In this document: positions 1 to 7,562 of the stretch, piece by piece | Numbering within the stretch: position 1 is the first letter of the stretch | Layout: each line of letters begins with the position of its first letter | From: Bradyrhizobium retamae | GTDB lineage: Bacteria > Pseudomonadota > Alphaproteobacteria > Rhizobiales > Xanthobacteraceae | Assembly (NCBI RefSeq): GCF_001440415.1 | Contig: NZ_LLYA01000001.1 | Coordinates: 372,001-436,000, forward strand | Reading direction: 5' to 3' | DNA length: 64,000 bases | Notes under the pieces: generated by a model | What the model was told of the DNA's origin: nothing | Database searches by the model: none | Seen by the model: the letters and a program-made list of their open reading frames with translations, nothing else | Position numbers and translations under genes: made by a program

Positions 1-207
1 GATCGAGGTCACACAGGTCGAGGTCACGCTCTTGACCCGCTCCAACACCGCGCGCTCATGCGCCACCAGCACGTCGCGACCGACCCGTGGCGGGGCGGCG
101 TTCTCCTGCATGCTGGCGTCCTCGGTATAGAAGCGCTCGATCGCGCCGGCATGATCGCCGGAGACGACGGCGGCGATGAATTCATCGAGACGGGCGCGCG
201 ACGGCAT
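1..207 (-). CDS. SnoaL-like (NTF2-fold) protein, 3' end outside window
   Basis: Sixty-nine codons are visible, starting at ATG 207 behind a strong ribosome site (GGAGGTCCC directly before the ATG); the gene runs off the left edge. The N-terminus (MPSRARLDEFIAAVVSGDH, then FYTEDASMQENAAPP and VGRDVL) has the layout of the SnoaL/nuclear-transport-factor-2 fold: a helix, an acidic YTEDA strand and a conserved GRD-type turn. Such proteins are small cone-shaped hydrolases, isomerases or ligand binders, and the substrate cannot be told here. It begins 14 nt after the stop of the MFS gene on the same strand, so the two are probably co-transcribed. Family assignment rests on the N-terminal half only. 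Confidence 0.65.
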   Translation of the reverse strand, partial: MPSRARLDEFIAAVVSGDHAGAIERFYTEDASMQENAAPPRVGRDVLVAHERAVLERVKSVTSTCVTSI

Positions 208-221
208 GGGACCTCCGGTAA

Positions 222-1472
222 TCAGACGCTCGGACCTGGAATCTCGTCGGCCGCCTGCAGCTTCGCGCGACGCTTGGCAAATGACGCAAACGACAGCACT
301 GCAAGGCCGAGCAGCACTGGCGGGAACACCACCATGTTTACCATCGACCAGCCGTAATGCGCCAGCAACTGGCCCGACGAGAACGACCCCAGCGCCATCA
401 TCCCGAAGATCAGGAAGTCGTTGAACGCCTGCACCTTGTTGCGCTCCTGCGGCCGGTGCGTCTCGAGCACCAATGCCGAGGCGCCGATAAAGGCAAAATT
501 CCAGCCGACGCCGAGCACGATCAGCGCCGCCCAGAAATGCAGCACGGTGATTCCGGAAAGGCCGATCGCGGCAGCGACGGCTTCCAGGATCAGGCCAAGT
601 GCCACGATTGTCGGTGCGCCGAAGCGGGCGATCAACGTGCCGGTGAAGAAGCTCGGGCCGTACATCGCCACGATGTGCCACTGGATGCCGAAATTGGAAT
701 CGCTCACCGTGAGCCCGCACATCTTCATGGCGAGCGGTGCAGAAGTCATGACGAGATTCATCATGGGGTAAGCAATCACGCCGCACAGCGCCGCGGCAAT
801 GAAGCGCGGTTGCCGTGCAATCTCGAACAGCGGCCGCCCGCCATGCATGTCCGACGGTGCCGGCTTCGGCGCGTCGACGCCCCACAGCACCGCCGTCGCC
901 ACCAGCGCGACGAACGCCTGCACCACGAAGCTGAACGCGAACAGATAAGGCGGCCAGATATCCATGGTCCACTGCACGAGCTGCGGACCGAGCACGCCGG
1001 CGAACACGCCGCCGGCCATCACCCAGGACACGGCTTTCGGCCGGAACGCGACGCTGGCGCCGTCAGCGGCGGCAAAACGATAGGACTGCGCGACTGCGCC
1101 GTAGAGGCCGCCGAGAAAAGTCGCGAAGCAGAACAGCCAGAACGACGCGTAGAGAACGGCGGCGGCGGCCAGCGCACCGGTGAGGATTCCGCAGAAGGTA
1201 CCAATGATGAACGCGACACGGCGGCCATAGGCGCGCGAGATCGCGCCCGTCGGCAGCGTGCCGGCGGCGAGCCCCAGCACGTACATCGACAGCGGCACGG
1301 TGGCGAGCGAGATGGCCGGAGCCAGCGTCGCGCCGACGATCGAGCCGGTGGCGAAAATCACCGCCGAATTGGCGCCGGTCAGCGCCTGCGCCGCGGCGAG
1401 CCGCAGCACGTTGGCGCGCGCGCGGGCGTCGTTCGATATCTCTTCGGTGGCTGTCGTATCCAGCATCGGCAT
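222..1472 (-). CDS. MFS transporter
   Basis: A 416-residue protein made almost entirely of hydrophobic helices, consistent with the 12-helix major facilitator fold in the inner membrane. After a polar N-terminus of about 20 residues, helices begin near ALTGANSAVIFATGSIV. The loop between helices 2 and 3 carries ISRAYGRRVAF, a version of the MFS motif A (G-x-x-x-D/R-R-x-G-R-R). The protein is of usual length. ATG 1472 follows GGGCGGGA; a second ATG lies two codons later. Substrate is unknown: the closest pattern is the drug/sugar-type MFS permeases. It is followed on the same strand by the SnoaL-like gene. Confidence 0.85.
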   Translation of the reverse strand: MPMLDTTATEEISNDARARANVLRLAAAQALTGANSAVIFATGSIVGATLAPAISLATVPLSMYVLGLAAGTLPTGAISRAYGRRVAFIIGTFCGILTGALAAAAVLYASFWLFCFATFLGGLYGAVAQSYRFAAADGASVAFRPKAVSWVMAGGVFAGVLGPQLVQWTMDIWPPYLFAFSFVVQAFVALVATAVLWGVDAPKPAPSDMHGGRPLFEIARQPRFIAAALCGVIAYPMMNLVMTSAPLAMKMCGLTVSDSNFGIQWHIVAMYGPSFFTGTLIARFGAPTIVALGLILEAVAAAIGLSGITVLHFWAALIVLGVGWNFAFIGASALVLETHRPQERNKVQAFNDFLIFGMMALGSFSSGQLLAHYGWSMVNMVVFPPVLLGLAVLSFASFAKRRAKLQAADEIPGPSV

Positions 1473-1600
1473 TCCCGCCCGGCAGGCCCCGGGCCGGGAG
1501 CCTCATTGATTGATTCCGCGGCACTATGAAGACACGGGGCGGTGCGATCAACCGACGCAAACGGGCGCGCGCTATGCGAGGGGCGCAAGCAGCTGCCGTA

Positions 1601-2095
1601 TCACGACCGCTTCTTGCCTGCTCGTTTCCCAGCTTGCACCGCGCCCGTCTTGTGGACCTTCGAGCGAGGATGGCCAAGGCCGGCATGCGGAAAGCCCGGA
1701 CTCCAATCAAGTGCAATCGTGGCAGCGAAGCCGAAGAAGCTGGAACGACTCATGCCAAGCTCCGTGGCGCGCTTGTCGATCCGCGCAATGAGGCTCTTCG
1801 GTAGATAGACGTTCACGCGCTCTGACGGATCGGGTGGGTCGACCCCGACAATGAAGTAGGCGACGACGTCGGCGCCCCTCGGCAGCGCGATCTGTTCGAT
1901 CGGCGTTGGCTCCGGTAGCGACCTGCCCTGCTCCGCCATTTCATCCACCGCTCGCGCCAGCGCGGCCTCCGCTTTCTCGATCGCCGCTTCTTGCGATCGC
2001 CCGCCAGCGACGCAACCCGGAAAATCGGGAAACCACGCGCCTAGCGCACCGCGCGGACCGCGTTCCAGCACTGCAGGATAGAGCCGCTTCTTCAC
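1601..2095 (-). CDS. HicB-family antitoxin, long form with ribbon-helix-helix domain
   Basis: Encodes 164 residues from a GTG start (2095) with GGGGAGG six bases upstream. Residues about 1-60 match the HicB partial RNase-H fold (YPAVLERG, WFPDFPGCVAGG, EAAIEKAEAAL). Residues about 95-130 (VNVYLPKSLIARIDKRA, then GMSRSSFF) form a ribbon-helix-helix DNA-binding domain, as in HicB proteins that autoregulate. A basic tail ends GKRAGKKRS. HicB antitoxins neutralise the HicA mRNA interferase, but no HicA-like frame is visible: only 128 nt separate this gene from the next, too short for a HicA of about 60 residues. It may be an orphan regulator. A palindromic operator sits just upstream. Confidence 0.8.
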   Translation of the reverse strand: MKKRLYPAVLERGPRGALGAWFPDFPGCVAGGRSQEAAIEKAEAALARAVDEMAEQGRSLPEPTPIEQIALPRGADVVAYFIVGVDPPDPSERVNVYLPKSLIARIDKRATELGMSRSSFFGFAATIALDWSPGFPHAGLGHPRSKVHKTGAVQAGKRAGKKRS

Positions 2096-2122
2096 TCTGG
2101 CCTCCCCATGATCATTATGCTA

Positions 2123-2155
2123 TTTAACACACACGATGGTGTGTCAAATCACACA
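2123..2155 (-). promoter_or_regulatory. Putative hicB promoter with overlapping operator
   Basis: Bases 2129-2134 (ACACAC) and 2139-2144 (GTGTGT) form a perfect inverted repeat with a 4-bp spacer, and 2140-2144 (TGTGT) pairs again with 2151-2155 (ACACA). On the minus strand a consensus -35 box TTGACA (2142-2147) lies inside the repeat, with an AT-rich -10 candidate (TAAATA) about 15 bases on. Ribbon-helix-helix repressors commonly bind such short spaced repeats, so autorepression by the HicB-like protein is the natural reading. The promoter call is inference from consensus matching. Confidence 0.5.
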
Positions 2156-2188
2156 TCAATATTAACATGATCCAGGAGGAGAGGCAAA

Positions 2189-3054
2189 ATGGACGCGCAA
2201 GCCGAACTCCGCATCATTCGTGCGGCCTACGCCAAGCAGGTCCTTGCTGCTGCAAACGTTGCTGGTGCGCGCCTTGCTCAGGCGTTTGCGACCATTCCCC
2301 GCGAGGACTTTCTTGGGCCCGGTCCGTGGCTGGTGCGGCGCTACGCGACTACGTTTCGACACCCGACGCCGATCCCGTTTATCTCTACACCGACGATCTG
2401 GTCGCGCTCGTGCCCGAGCGGGGCGTCAACAACGGGCAGCCGTCGTTGCACGCCCATCTCATTCACCAGGCCTCACCCGCCATCGGCGAGCACGTGGTGC
2501 ATGTCGGAACGGGCACAGGCTATTACACCGCCATCCTCGCGCATCTCGTCGGACCGTCAGGGCGGGTTACGGCCATCGAATATGATGGTGCCCTCGCCGC
2601 CCGCGCCAGAGCCGGCCTGGCGCCCTACGCGAACATCACCGTGATCGAGGGCGACGGCGCACAGGTGCCGCTCGATGCCGCCGACGTCATCTACGTCAAT
2701 GCCGGCTGCACACGGTCCGCCACGCGCTGGCTCGACAGCCTTGCCGATGGCGGTCGCCTGATCATGCCGATAACGTCAGATCAGGGATTTGGCGGTATTG
2801 CGCCGGAGCGCATGGCGAGTGCCGGCGCAGTGTTCCGAATTGAGCGAAGAGCTGCGGACTATCTTGCAAATTGGATCTCGCCGGTTGCGATATTTCCCTG
2901 CGCCGGCAGCCGCGACGAGGCGTCCGAACGCGCTCTCGCCGAAGCTTTCGCCCGTGGCGGCTGGCAGAAAGTCACGCGACTGTACCGCGACCAATACATT
3001 CCTGACGAGCGCTGCTGGCTTCGCGGAGTTGGATGGTGCCTCGCCTATCATTGA
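2189..3054 (+). pseudogene. Protein-L-isoaspartate O-methyltransferase-like protein, frameshifted
   Basis: The start is clear: ATG 2189 after AGGAGGA. The first ~50 codons read MDAQAELRIIRAAYAKQ ... IPREDFLGPGPW, the normal N-terminus of this SAM-dependent methyltransferase family. Near 2327-2350 the homologous reading jumps to another frame, where it continues with DYVSTPDADPVYLYTDD, the SAM-binding motif VHVGTGTGYYTA and the rest of the enzyme to TGA 3052-3054. The span is 866 nt, not a multiple of three, as expected from loss of one base. Intact members repair or methylate L-isoaspartyl residues or act as generic methyltransferases. Either the gene is inactive in this strain or there is a one-base sequencing error. 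It lies beside the HicB gene, divergently oriented. Confidence 0.8.
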
Positions 3055-3068
3055 TGCGCGGAAAGCGC

Positions 3069-3755
3069 CTACGCTGACCCGTGCAATCGCCGAAACGTCA
3101 GAATCATGTTGTTGGCGGGCATTAGCTCGGTTTCGGCCAGCGTGAGGCCAACGCTTGCGGCGAGCTTCTCGAGGTCGGCGATATCGCGCACGCCCCATTC
3201 GGCGTCCTGCTCGCGCAGCCTGGTGTCGAACACGGCGTTGCTCATCGCGGTGTGCTTGCCGTCGCGCTTGAACGGGCCATAGAGAAACAGCCGCCCGTCA
3301 TCGCGGAGATACCGCGCCGCGCCGGCGAATAGGCCCTCAGCCACGCGCCAGGGCGCGATGTGAATGACATTGGCGCAGAACACCGCCAGCAGTTTGCCCG
3401 GCCCGCTGCCGTCATGCATCGCCGGACACCAGGCCGGATCGGCGAGATCGACCCGCAGCGGCGAACGAATGTTCGGCAGACCGGCATGCGTGCGCCACGC
3501 TTCGATGCTCCTGAGATGTCGTTCATTGAGATCGCTCGGCCACCAGGTGATGTCGGGCGTGTGCTTTGCGAAATGCACCACGTGCTGGCCGGTGCCGCTG
3601 CCGGCCTCCAGCGCGTCACCGGATTTGCCGGCGAGAAATTTCTGCAGCACCGCCCAGATCGGTTCGTGGTTGCGGTGGAATGCCGCCGCGTCGAGCCGGC
3701 CGTCGGGCTCGACCGGCCGGCCATCCTTGCCGAATTCCACCACATACTCAGCCAT
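3069..3755 (-). CDS. DUF938 family SAM-dependent methyltransferase
   Basis: A 228-residue cytosolic protein. Residues about 48-60 (ALEAGSGTGQHVVHF) are the glycine-rich SAM-binding motif I. FHRNHEPIWAVLQ near residue 28, WWPSDLNERHL and the C-terminal half (VFCANVIHIAPW, LYGPFKRDGKHT) match the DUF938 family, whose members are about 200-230 residues. The natural substrate of this family is not established. It converges on the broken methyltransferase gene (15-bp gap) and lies 36 bp downstream of the ArsR regulator on the same strand, so the two may share a transcript. Confidence 0.8.
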   Translation of the reverse strand: MAEYVVEFGKDGRPVEPDGRLDAAAFHRNHEPIWAVLQKFLAGKSGDALEAGSGTGQHVVHFAKHTPDITWWPSDLNERHLRSIEAWRTHAGLPNIRSPLRVDLADPAWCPAMHDGSGPGKLLAVFCANVIHIAPWRVAEGLFAGAARYLRDDGRLFLYGPFKRDGKHTAMSNAVFDTRLREQDAEWGVRDIADLEKLAASVGLTLAETELMPANNMILTFRRLHGSA

Positions 3756-3791
3756 CGCAGTTCGGTCCCGAAAAAATCAGTGGCGCAGCGA

Positions 3792-4223
3792 TCACTTCAG
3801 GTCGCCGCAGAAGATCTCCTTCAACACCCCAAGCAGACGCAGTGTGCGCTGATCGGCAACGCGATAATGCAGCGTCTGCGAGGTCCGGCGGAATTCCACC
3901 AGGCCGTCGGCGCGCAATTTCGCCAGATGCTGCGACAGTGCGGACTGACTGAGATTCACGACAGCGACCAGCTCGCCCACCGTCATCTCTCCGCGCACGG
4001 CAAGAAAGCAGAGGATCAGCAGTCGCTTTTCATTGGCGAGCATTTTCAGGAGCTGCGCGGCGTCACCGGCCTGCTTCGCCAGCTTCTTCAGCGCCGCCGC
4101 GTCGTCGGCGCCAGGGGCGAAGGTGGTCTCTTGCGCAGTCTCTTGTTCAGTTTCCTGGGCTGCCGGGGCGGCTGCTCTCATCACTGCAAATCCGGTATCA
4201 TTTTCCGCGCCTGCGAAGCACAC
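3792..4223 (-). CDS. ArsR-family repressor of the SqrR/BigR persulfide-sensing type
   Basis: Encodes 143 residues; an internal ATG at 4181 (MRAAAPAA) is an alternative start. Residues about 55-135 form a winged helix with recognition helix VNLSQSALSQHLAKLR. Cysteines 72 (LLILCFL) and 139 (EIFCGDLK) sit in the places, 67 residues apart, where SqrR and BigR have the cysteine pair that forms a tetrasulfide bridge with reactive sulfur. No ArsR-type metal site CxC is present. These repressors release DNA on exposure to sulfide or persulfide and derepress sulfur-oxidation genes. Its divergent position next to soxC and a persulfide dioxygenase further along supports this. The N-terminal extension of about 40 residues (Ala/Glu/Thr-rich) is unusual. 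Confidence 0.8.
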   Translation of the reverse strand: MCFAGAENDTGFAVMRAAAPAAQETEQETAQETTFAPGADDAAALKKLAKQAGDAAQLLKMLANEKRLLILCFLAVRGEMTVGELVAVVNLSQSALSQHLAKLRADGLVEFRRTSQTLHYRVADQRTLRLLGVLKEIFCGDLK

Positions 4224-4255
4224 ATTACCATACTAGTGCGCCAGCCTTCCTTTAG

Positions 4256-4276
4256 CATTGACTAAATTAGCAAATG
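4256..4276. promoter_or_regulatory. Palindromic operator candidate between arsR-type gene and soxC
   Basis: Bases 4256-4276 read CATTGACTAAATTAGCAAAT plus a final G. The two halves match at 16 of 20 positions around a central base: CATTnnCTAA-n-TTAGnnAATG. It is AT-rich in a GC-rich surrounding, lies 33 bp from the regulator start and 37 bp from the soxC start, and includes a TTGACT -35-like hexamer (4258-4263). It is the obvious site for the neighbouring ArsR repressor to control both directions. Binding is inference. Confidence 0.6.
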
Positions 4277-4313
4277 TCGATACCGGTTCAAAAAAGCAAG
4301 AAATGATGCGGCG

Positions 4314-5645
4314 ATGCGGCCGCGAGGGGAAGAAAACGTGCGGCCAGACCCGTTACGCAGCAAAGCTGTTCTCTCCGATCCTGCCGCCGCGGATACCCCG
4401 ATGGGCCGCCGCCGCTTCCTTGGCCTCGGCGCGGTCCTGACCGGCAGCCTCGCCGTTGGCGGCAAACAGGCCATAGCGGACGCCGCGCAGGAGTCTCCCC
4501 CCGCAGACGCGCCCTGGTCGCAATCGATCGGCGCCGGCGTGGTCGACCGGCCCTATGGCCGCCCGGCCGATACCGAAGCTTCCGTCATCCGCCGCAACGT
4601 GCCCTGGTTGACCGCAAGCGCGGAATCGTCAGTGAGCTTTTCGCCGCTGCAGGACCTCCACGGCATCATCACGCCGAACGGATTGTTCTTCGAGCGCCAT
4701 CACGCCGGCCGCCCCGATATCGACCCGGCGCAGCACAAGCTGATGATCCACGGCCTCGTCGAGCGTCCGCTGCTTCTCACGATGAAGGACATCATGCGCT
4801 TCCCGTCCGTGTCGCGCATCCATTTCATCGAATGCCCGGCCAATGGCGGCATGAACTGGCGCGCCGCGCAGATGAATTCGCTGCAGTTCAGCCACGGCAT
4901 GGTCAGTTGCGCGGAATGGACCGGGGTCAAACTGTCAACGCTGCTGGAGGAAACCGGCATCAGAAATCAGGCGAAGTGGGCGATGGTCGAAGGCGCCGAC
5001 GGCGCGCACATGAACCGCAGCCTGCCGCTCGATAAATGCCTCGACGATTGCCTCGTGGTCTATGCGCAGAACGGCGAGGCGCTGCGGCCCGAACAGGGCT
5101 ACCCACTGCGGCTGGTGGTGCCGGGCTGGGAAGGCAACGTCAACATCAAGTGGCTGCGCCGGATCAAGCTCGGCGAAAAGCCGTGGCACACCCGCGAGGA
5201 AACCTCGAAATATACCGACCTGATGCCGGACGGCACCTCGCGCGGCTTCACCTGGCTGATCGACGCCAAATCGGTTGTCACCTTTCCCTGCCCCGAGAAG
5301 CCGCTCGATGGGCCCGGCCTCTATGAAATCCGGGGACTGGCCTGGACCGGCAACGGCAAGATCAAGCGCGTCGATGTCACCATGGACGGCGGCGTCAACT
5401 GGCAGAGTGCGCGGCTCCACGAGCCGGTGCTGTCGAAGGCGCTGACGAAATTCACCCTGCCCTGGCGCTGGGACGGCCGGCCCGCGCTGGTCGCATCCCG
5501 CGTTATCGACGAGACCGGTTATGTGCAGCCGACAATTGCACAACTGCGCGCACAGCGCGGCTCAAACTCGGTCTACCACAACAATTCGATCCAGACCTGG
5601 CAGGTCAAGCCCGACGGAAGCGTCTTCAATGTACAGCTCGCGTAA
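4314..5645 (+). CDS. soxC: Sulfite dehydrogenase/sulfane dehydrogenase SoxC (molybdenum subunit)
   Basis: A 443-residue periplasmic molybdoenzyme subunit of the Sox thiosulfate-oxidising system; with SoxD it oxidises the sulfane sulfur bound to SoxY. A Tat signal (RRRFLGLGA, about residues 32-40) exports the folded enzyme. Cys174 in FIECPANGGMNW is the expected molybdenum ligand of the sulfite-oxidase fold, and the C-terminal half is the dimerisation domain (RVDVTMDGGVNWQSARL). ATG 4314 has only a weak ribosome site; an in-frame GTG at 4338 follows GAGGGGAAG and is a good alternative start. It opens the sox operon and overlaps soxD by 17 nt. Confidence 0.95.
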   Translation: MRPRGEENVRPDPLRSKAVLSDPAAADTPMGRRRFLGLGAVLTGSLAVGGKQAIADAAQESPPADAPWSQSIGAGVVDRPYGRPADTEASVIRRNVPWLTASAESSVSFSPLQDLHGIITPNGLFFERHHAGRPDIDPAQHKLMIHGLVERPLLLTMKDIMRFPSVSRIHFIECPANGGMNWRAAQMNSLQFSHGMVSCAEWTGVKLSTLLEETGIRNQAKWAMVEGADGAHMNRSLPLDKCLDDCLVVYAQNGEALRPEQGYPLRLVVPGWEGNVNIKWLRRIKLGEKPWHTREETSKYTDLMPDGTSRGFTWLIDAKSVVTFPCPEKPLDGPGLYEIRGLAWTGNGKIKRVDVTMDGGVNWQSARLHEPVLSKALTKFTLPWRWDGRPALVASRVIDETGYVQPTIAQLRAQRGSNSVYHNNSIQTWQVKPDGSVFNVQLA

Positions 5646-6303
5646 GATTTGCCTGCCGATCATAGCCATTCTGCTTGCCTGCGCCGCAAGCCTCGCCGGC
5701 GCGGCCGAACCCGGCTCGTTCGGTTACGGCAGCGTGGCCACGCCGGCGCAGATCGCCGGATGGGACATCGACGTGCGCGGCGAGGACGGAACGGGCCTGC
5801 CGTCCGGCAAGGGCACCGTCGACCGGGGCGCGGAGGTTTATGCCGAACAATGCGCGGCGTGCCATGGAACCTTCGGCGAAGGCGAAGGCCGGTTTCCAAA
5901 GCTGGTGGGCGGCGTCGGATCGCTCCGGGACGAGCGCCCGGAGCCGACGGTCGGCAGCTACTGGCCGTTCGCCCCGACCCTGTGGGACTATATTAACCGC
6001 GCCATGCCGATGCAGGCGCCGCACACATTGTCAGCGGATGACGTTTATGCTTTGACCGCCTATATTCTGAACCTTAACGATCTCGTTCCCCATGAATTCG
6101 TTGCCGATCGCAACAGTTTGCCGAAAGTCAAAATGCGCAATCGCGACAATTTCATCTGGACCGATCCGCGCCCCGATACGATGACAAAGCCCTGCATGAA
6201 CGATTGCGTCAACGCCGCCGATGTCAGGATATCGTCGACGGCCGAGGGCAGGAATCTGACGCCGCGCACGACCGGGCCGCTCGACACGATGCAACAGAAG
6301 TAG
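5629..6303 (+). CDS. soxD: SoxD-type c-type cytochrome subunit
   Basis: A 224-residue protein with a Sec signal (about residues 7-26) and one haem c motif, CAACH at 75-79, in a class I cytochrome domain (SYWPFAPTLWDYINRAMPM supplies the distal Met region). The C-terminus carries a Cys pair (KPCMNDC). It is the electron-accepting partner of SoxC. The well-studied Paracoccus SoxD is about 380 residues with two haem domains, so this is the short single-haem form. The start ATG 5629 lies inside the end of soxC, a translational-coupling arrangement; upstream in-frame ATGs are inside soxC and rejected. Confidence 0.88.
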   Translation: MYSSRKICLPIIAILLACAASLAGAAEPGSFGYGSVATPAQIAGWDIDVRGEDGTGLPSGKGTVDRGAEVYAEQCAACHGTFGEGEGRFPKLVGGVGSLRDERPEPTVGSYWPFAPTLWDYINRAMPMQAPHTLSADDVYALTAYILNLNDLVPHEFVADRNSLPKVKMRNRDNFIWTDPRPDTMTKPCMNDCVNAADVRISSTAEGRNLTPRTTGPLDTMQQK

Positions 6304-6320
6304 AAATTACGGAAACGCCT

Positions 6321-6683
6321 GTGACCGATCATTTCCCGACGAAATCAGCAAAGCTGCCGGCGTTGGCACTGCTCGTCGCTCTGGCGTCCGCGGGCACCGC
6401 GCAGGCGCAGTCCGCGGTGGATGAAGGCCGCAAGCTGGCCTTCGACCGCAGCAAGGGCAATTGCCTGACCTGTCATGTCATCAAGGGCGGCAACCTTCCC
6501 GGCACGATCGGGCCCGAACTGGTCGACATCAAGAGCAAATATCCGAAGCGCGAGGATCTCGTCGCCATCCTCAACGACGAGACCCTGCGCAATCCGCTCA
6601 CCGTGATGCCGCCCTTCGGACGGAACCGGATTCTGACCGAGAAGGAAATCGACGCGGTGGTGGATTTCCTGCAGACGCTTTAA
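6321..6683 (+). CDS. soxX: SoxX monohaem cytochrome c
   Basis: Encodes 120 residues from a GTG start at 6321, 17 nt after soxD; the upstream in-frame extension lies within soxD. A signal peptide (ALALLVALASAGTAQA) is followed by a haem motif CLTCH at 48-52, the IGPELVDI loop and the axial methionine in TVMPPFGR (Met96). SoxX pairs with SoxA in the periplasm to join thiosulfate oxidatively to the SoxY cysteine. The size is small for SoxX, which is typical of the minimal monohaem type. The ribosome site is weak (GGAAA), in keeping with coupling to soxD translation. Confidence 0.9.
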   Translation: MTDHFPTKSAKLPALALLVALASAGTAQAQSAVDEGRKLAFDRSKGNCLTCHVIKGGNLPGTIGPELVDIKSKYPKREDLVAILNDETLRNPLTVMPPFGRNRILTEKEIDAVVDFLQTL

Positions 6684-6739
6684 CGCAAGACGAGAGATCA
6701 AGCCTGTGACGTGCCAACGCAGGCTTTAGGAGATTTTCG

Positions 6740-7234
6740 ATGAATAAGATTGATGTTGGATTCTCGGCCACGCGGCGACTGATCCTGCAGGGTGCAGGCG
6801 CGGTCGCGCTCATCGGCCTCGGCAACCTTCCCTTCGGCCTGACGCCGGCGCTCGCCGCGGCCAACGACAAATACCCGGAAGAAGCGTTCAAGCAGAAGAG
6901 TGACGCCGACGTCATCAAGACGCTCTACGGCAAGACCGCTGAGCCATCGGACAAGGTCAAGATGGACGCGCCCGAAATCGCCGAGAACGGCGCCGTGGTG
7001 CCGATCTCGGTTTCTACAACCCTAGCCGACGTAACCTCGGTTGCGTTCCTCGTCAGCGAGAATCCGAACGTGCTGATCGCAAAGTACAACATCCCGGCCG
7101 GCACGCTGCCGAGCGTCGCCAACCGCATCAAGATGGCCAAGACCAGCAACGTGACCGTGCTGGTGGAAGCCGGCGGCAAGCTCTACAGCGCCTCTAAGGA
7201 AGTCAAAGTCACGGTCGGCGGTTGCGGCGGTTAA
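6740..7234 (+). CDS. soxY: SoxY thiosulfate carrier
   Basis: A 164-residue periplasmic carrier protein. A Tat-like signal (TRRLILQGAGAVALIG) leads into the SoxY immunoglobulin-like fold. The C-terminus is the diagnostic VGGCGG, with Cys162 on a flexible arm that carries the covalently bound sulfur intermediate through SoxAX, SoxB and SoxCD. The start ATG 6740 is preceded by AGGAG. It is followed 16 nt later by soxZ, its obligate partner. Confidence 0.97.
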   Translation: MNKIDVGFSATRRLILQGAGAVALIGLGNLPFGLTPALAAANDKYPEEAFKQKSDADVIKTLYGKTAEPSDKVKMDAPEIAENGAVVPISVSTTLADVTSVAFLVSENPNVLIAKYNIPAGTLPSVANRIKMAKTSNVTVLVEAGGKLYSASKEVKVTVGGCGG

Positions 7235-7250
7235 GGCAGGGAGAACTCAC

Positions 7251-7562
7251 ATGGCATCCACCATTCGCGTGCGCGCTTCTTCAAACGGCGACATCACCGA
7301 GGTGCAGGCACTGATCCAGCACCCGATGGATTCCGGGTTCGTCAAGAACGCCAAGGGCGAGACCATTCCGCCGCACTTCATCCAGCAGCTCACCTTCGAG
7401 CATGACGGCAAGAACGTGTTCGCCGCCGATTGGGGCGGTGGTATTTCCAAGGACCCCTATGTGAAGTTCGCGTTCAAGGGAGCCAAGAAGGGCGACGAAC
7501 TGAAGATCAGTTGGGTCGATAACAAGGGCGCGACCGACACCACTACGGCGAAGATCCAATGA
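7251..7562 (+). CDS. soxZ: SoxZ, partner of SoxY
   Basis: Encodes 103 residues with no signal peptide and no cysteine, as usual for SoxZ, which travels through the Tat pore with SoxY. The motifs STIRVRASSNGDITEVQALI, HPMDSGF and IPPHFIQQLTFEHDGK fit the SoxZ beta-sandwich. It forms the SoxYZ heterodimer on which the thiosulfate intermediates are carried. GGGAGA upstream of ATG 7251 is the ribosome site. Its stop overlaps the soxA start (ATGA at 7559-7562). Confidence 0.97.
   Translation: MASTIRVRASSNGDITEVQALIQHPMDSGFVKNAKGETIPPHFIQQLTFEHDGKNVFAADWGGGISKDPYVKFAFKGAKKGDELKISWVDNKGATDTTTAKIQ

Noticed and set aside
357..1529. Plus-strand frame opposite the first MFS gene
   Set aside because: Antisense shadow, His/Arg/Glu-rich; the minus strand encodes an ordinary MFS permease.
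1473..1600. HicA toxin gene next to hicB
   Set aside because: The space is 128 bp, too short, and no double-stranded-RNA-binding-type small frame is visible on either flank.
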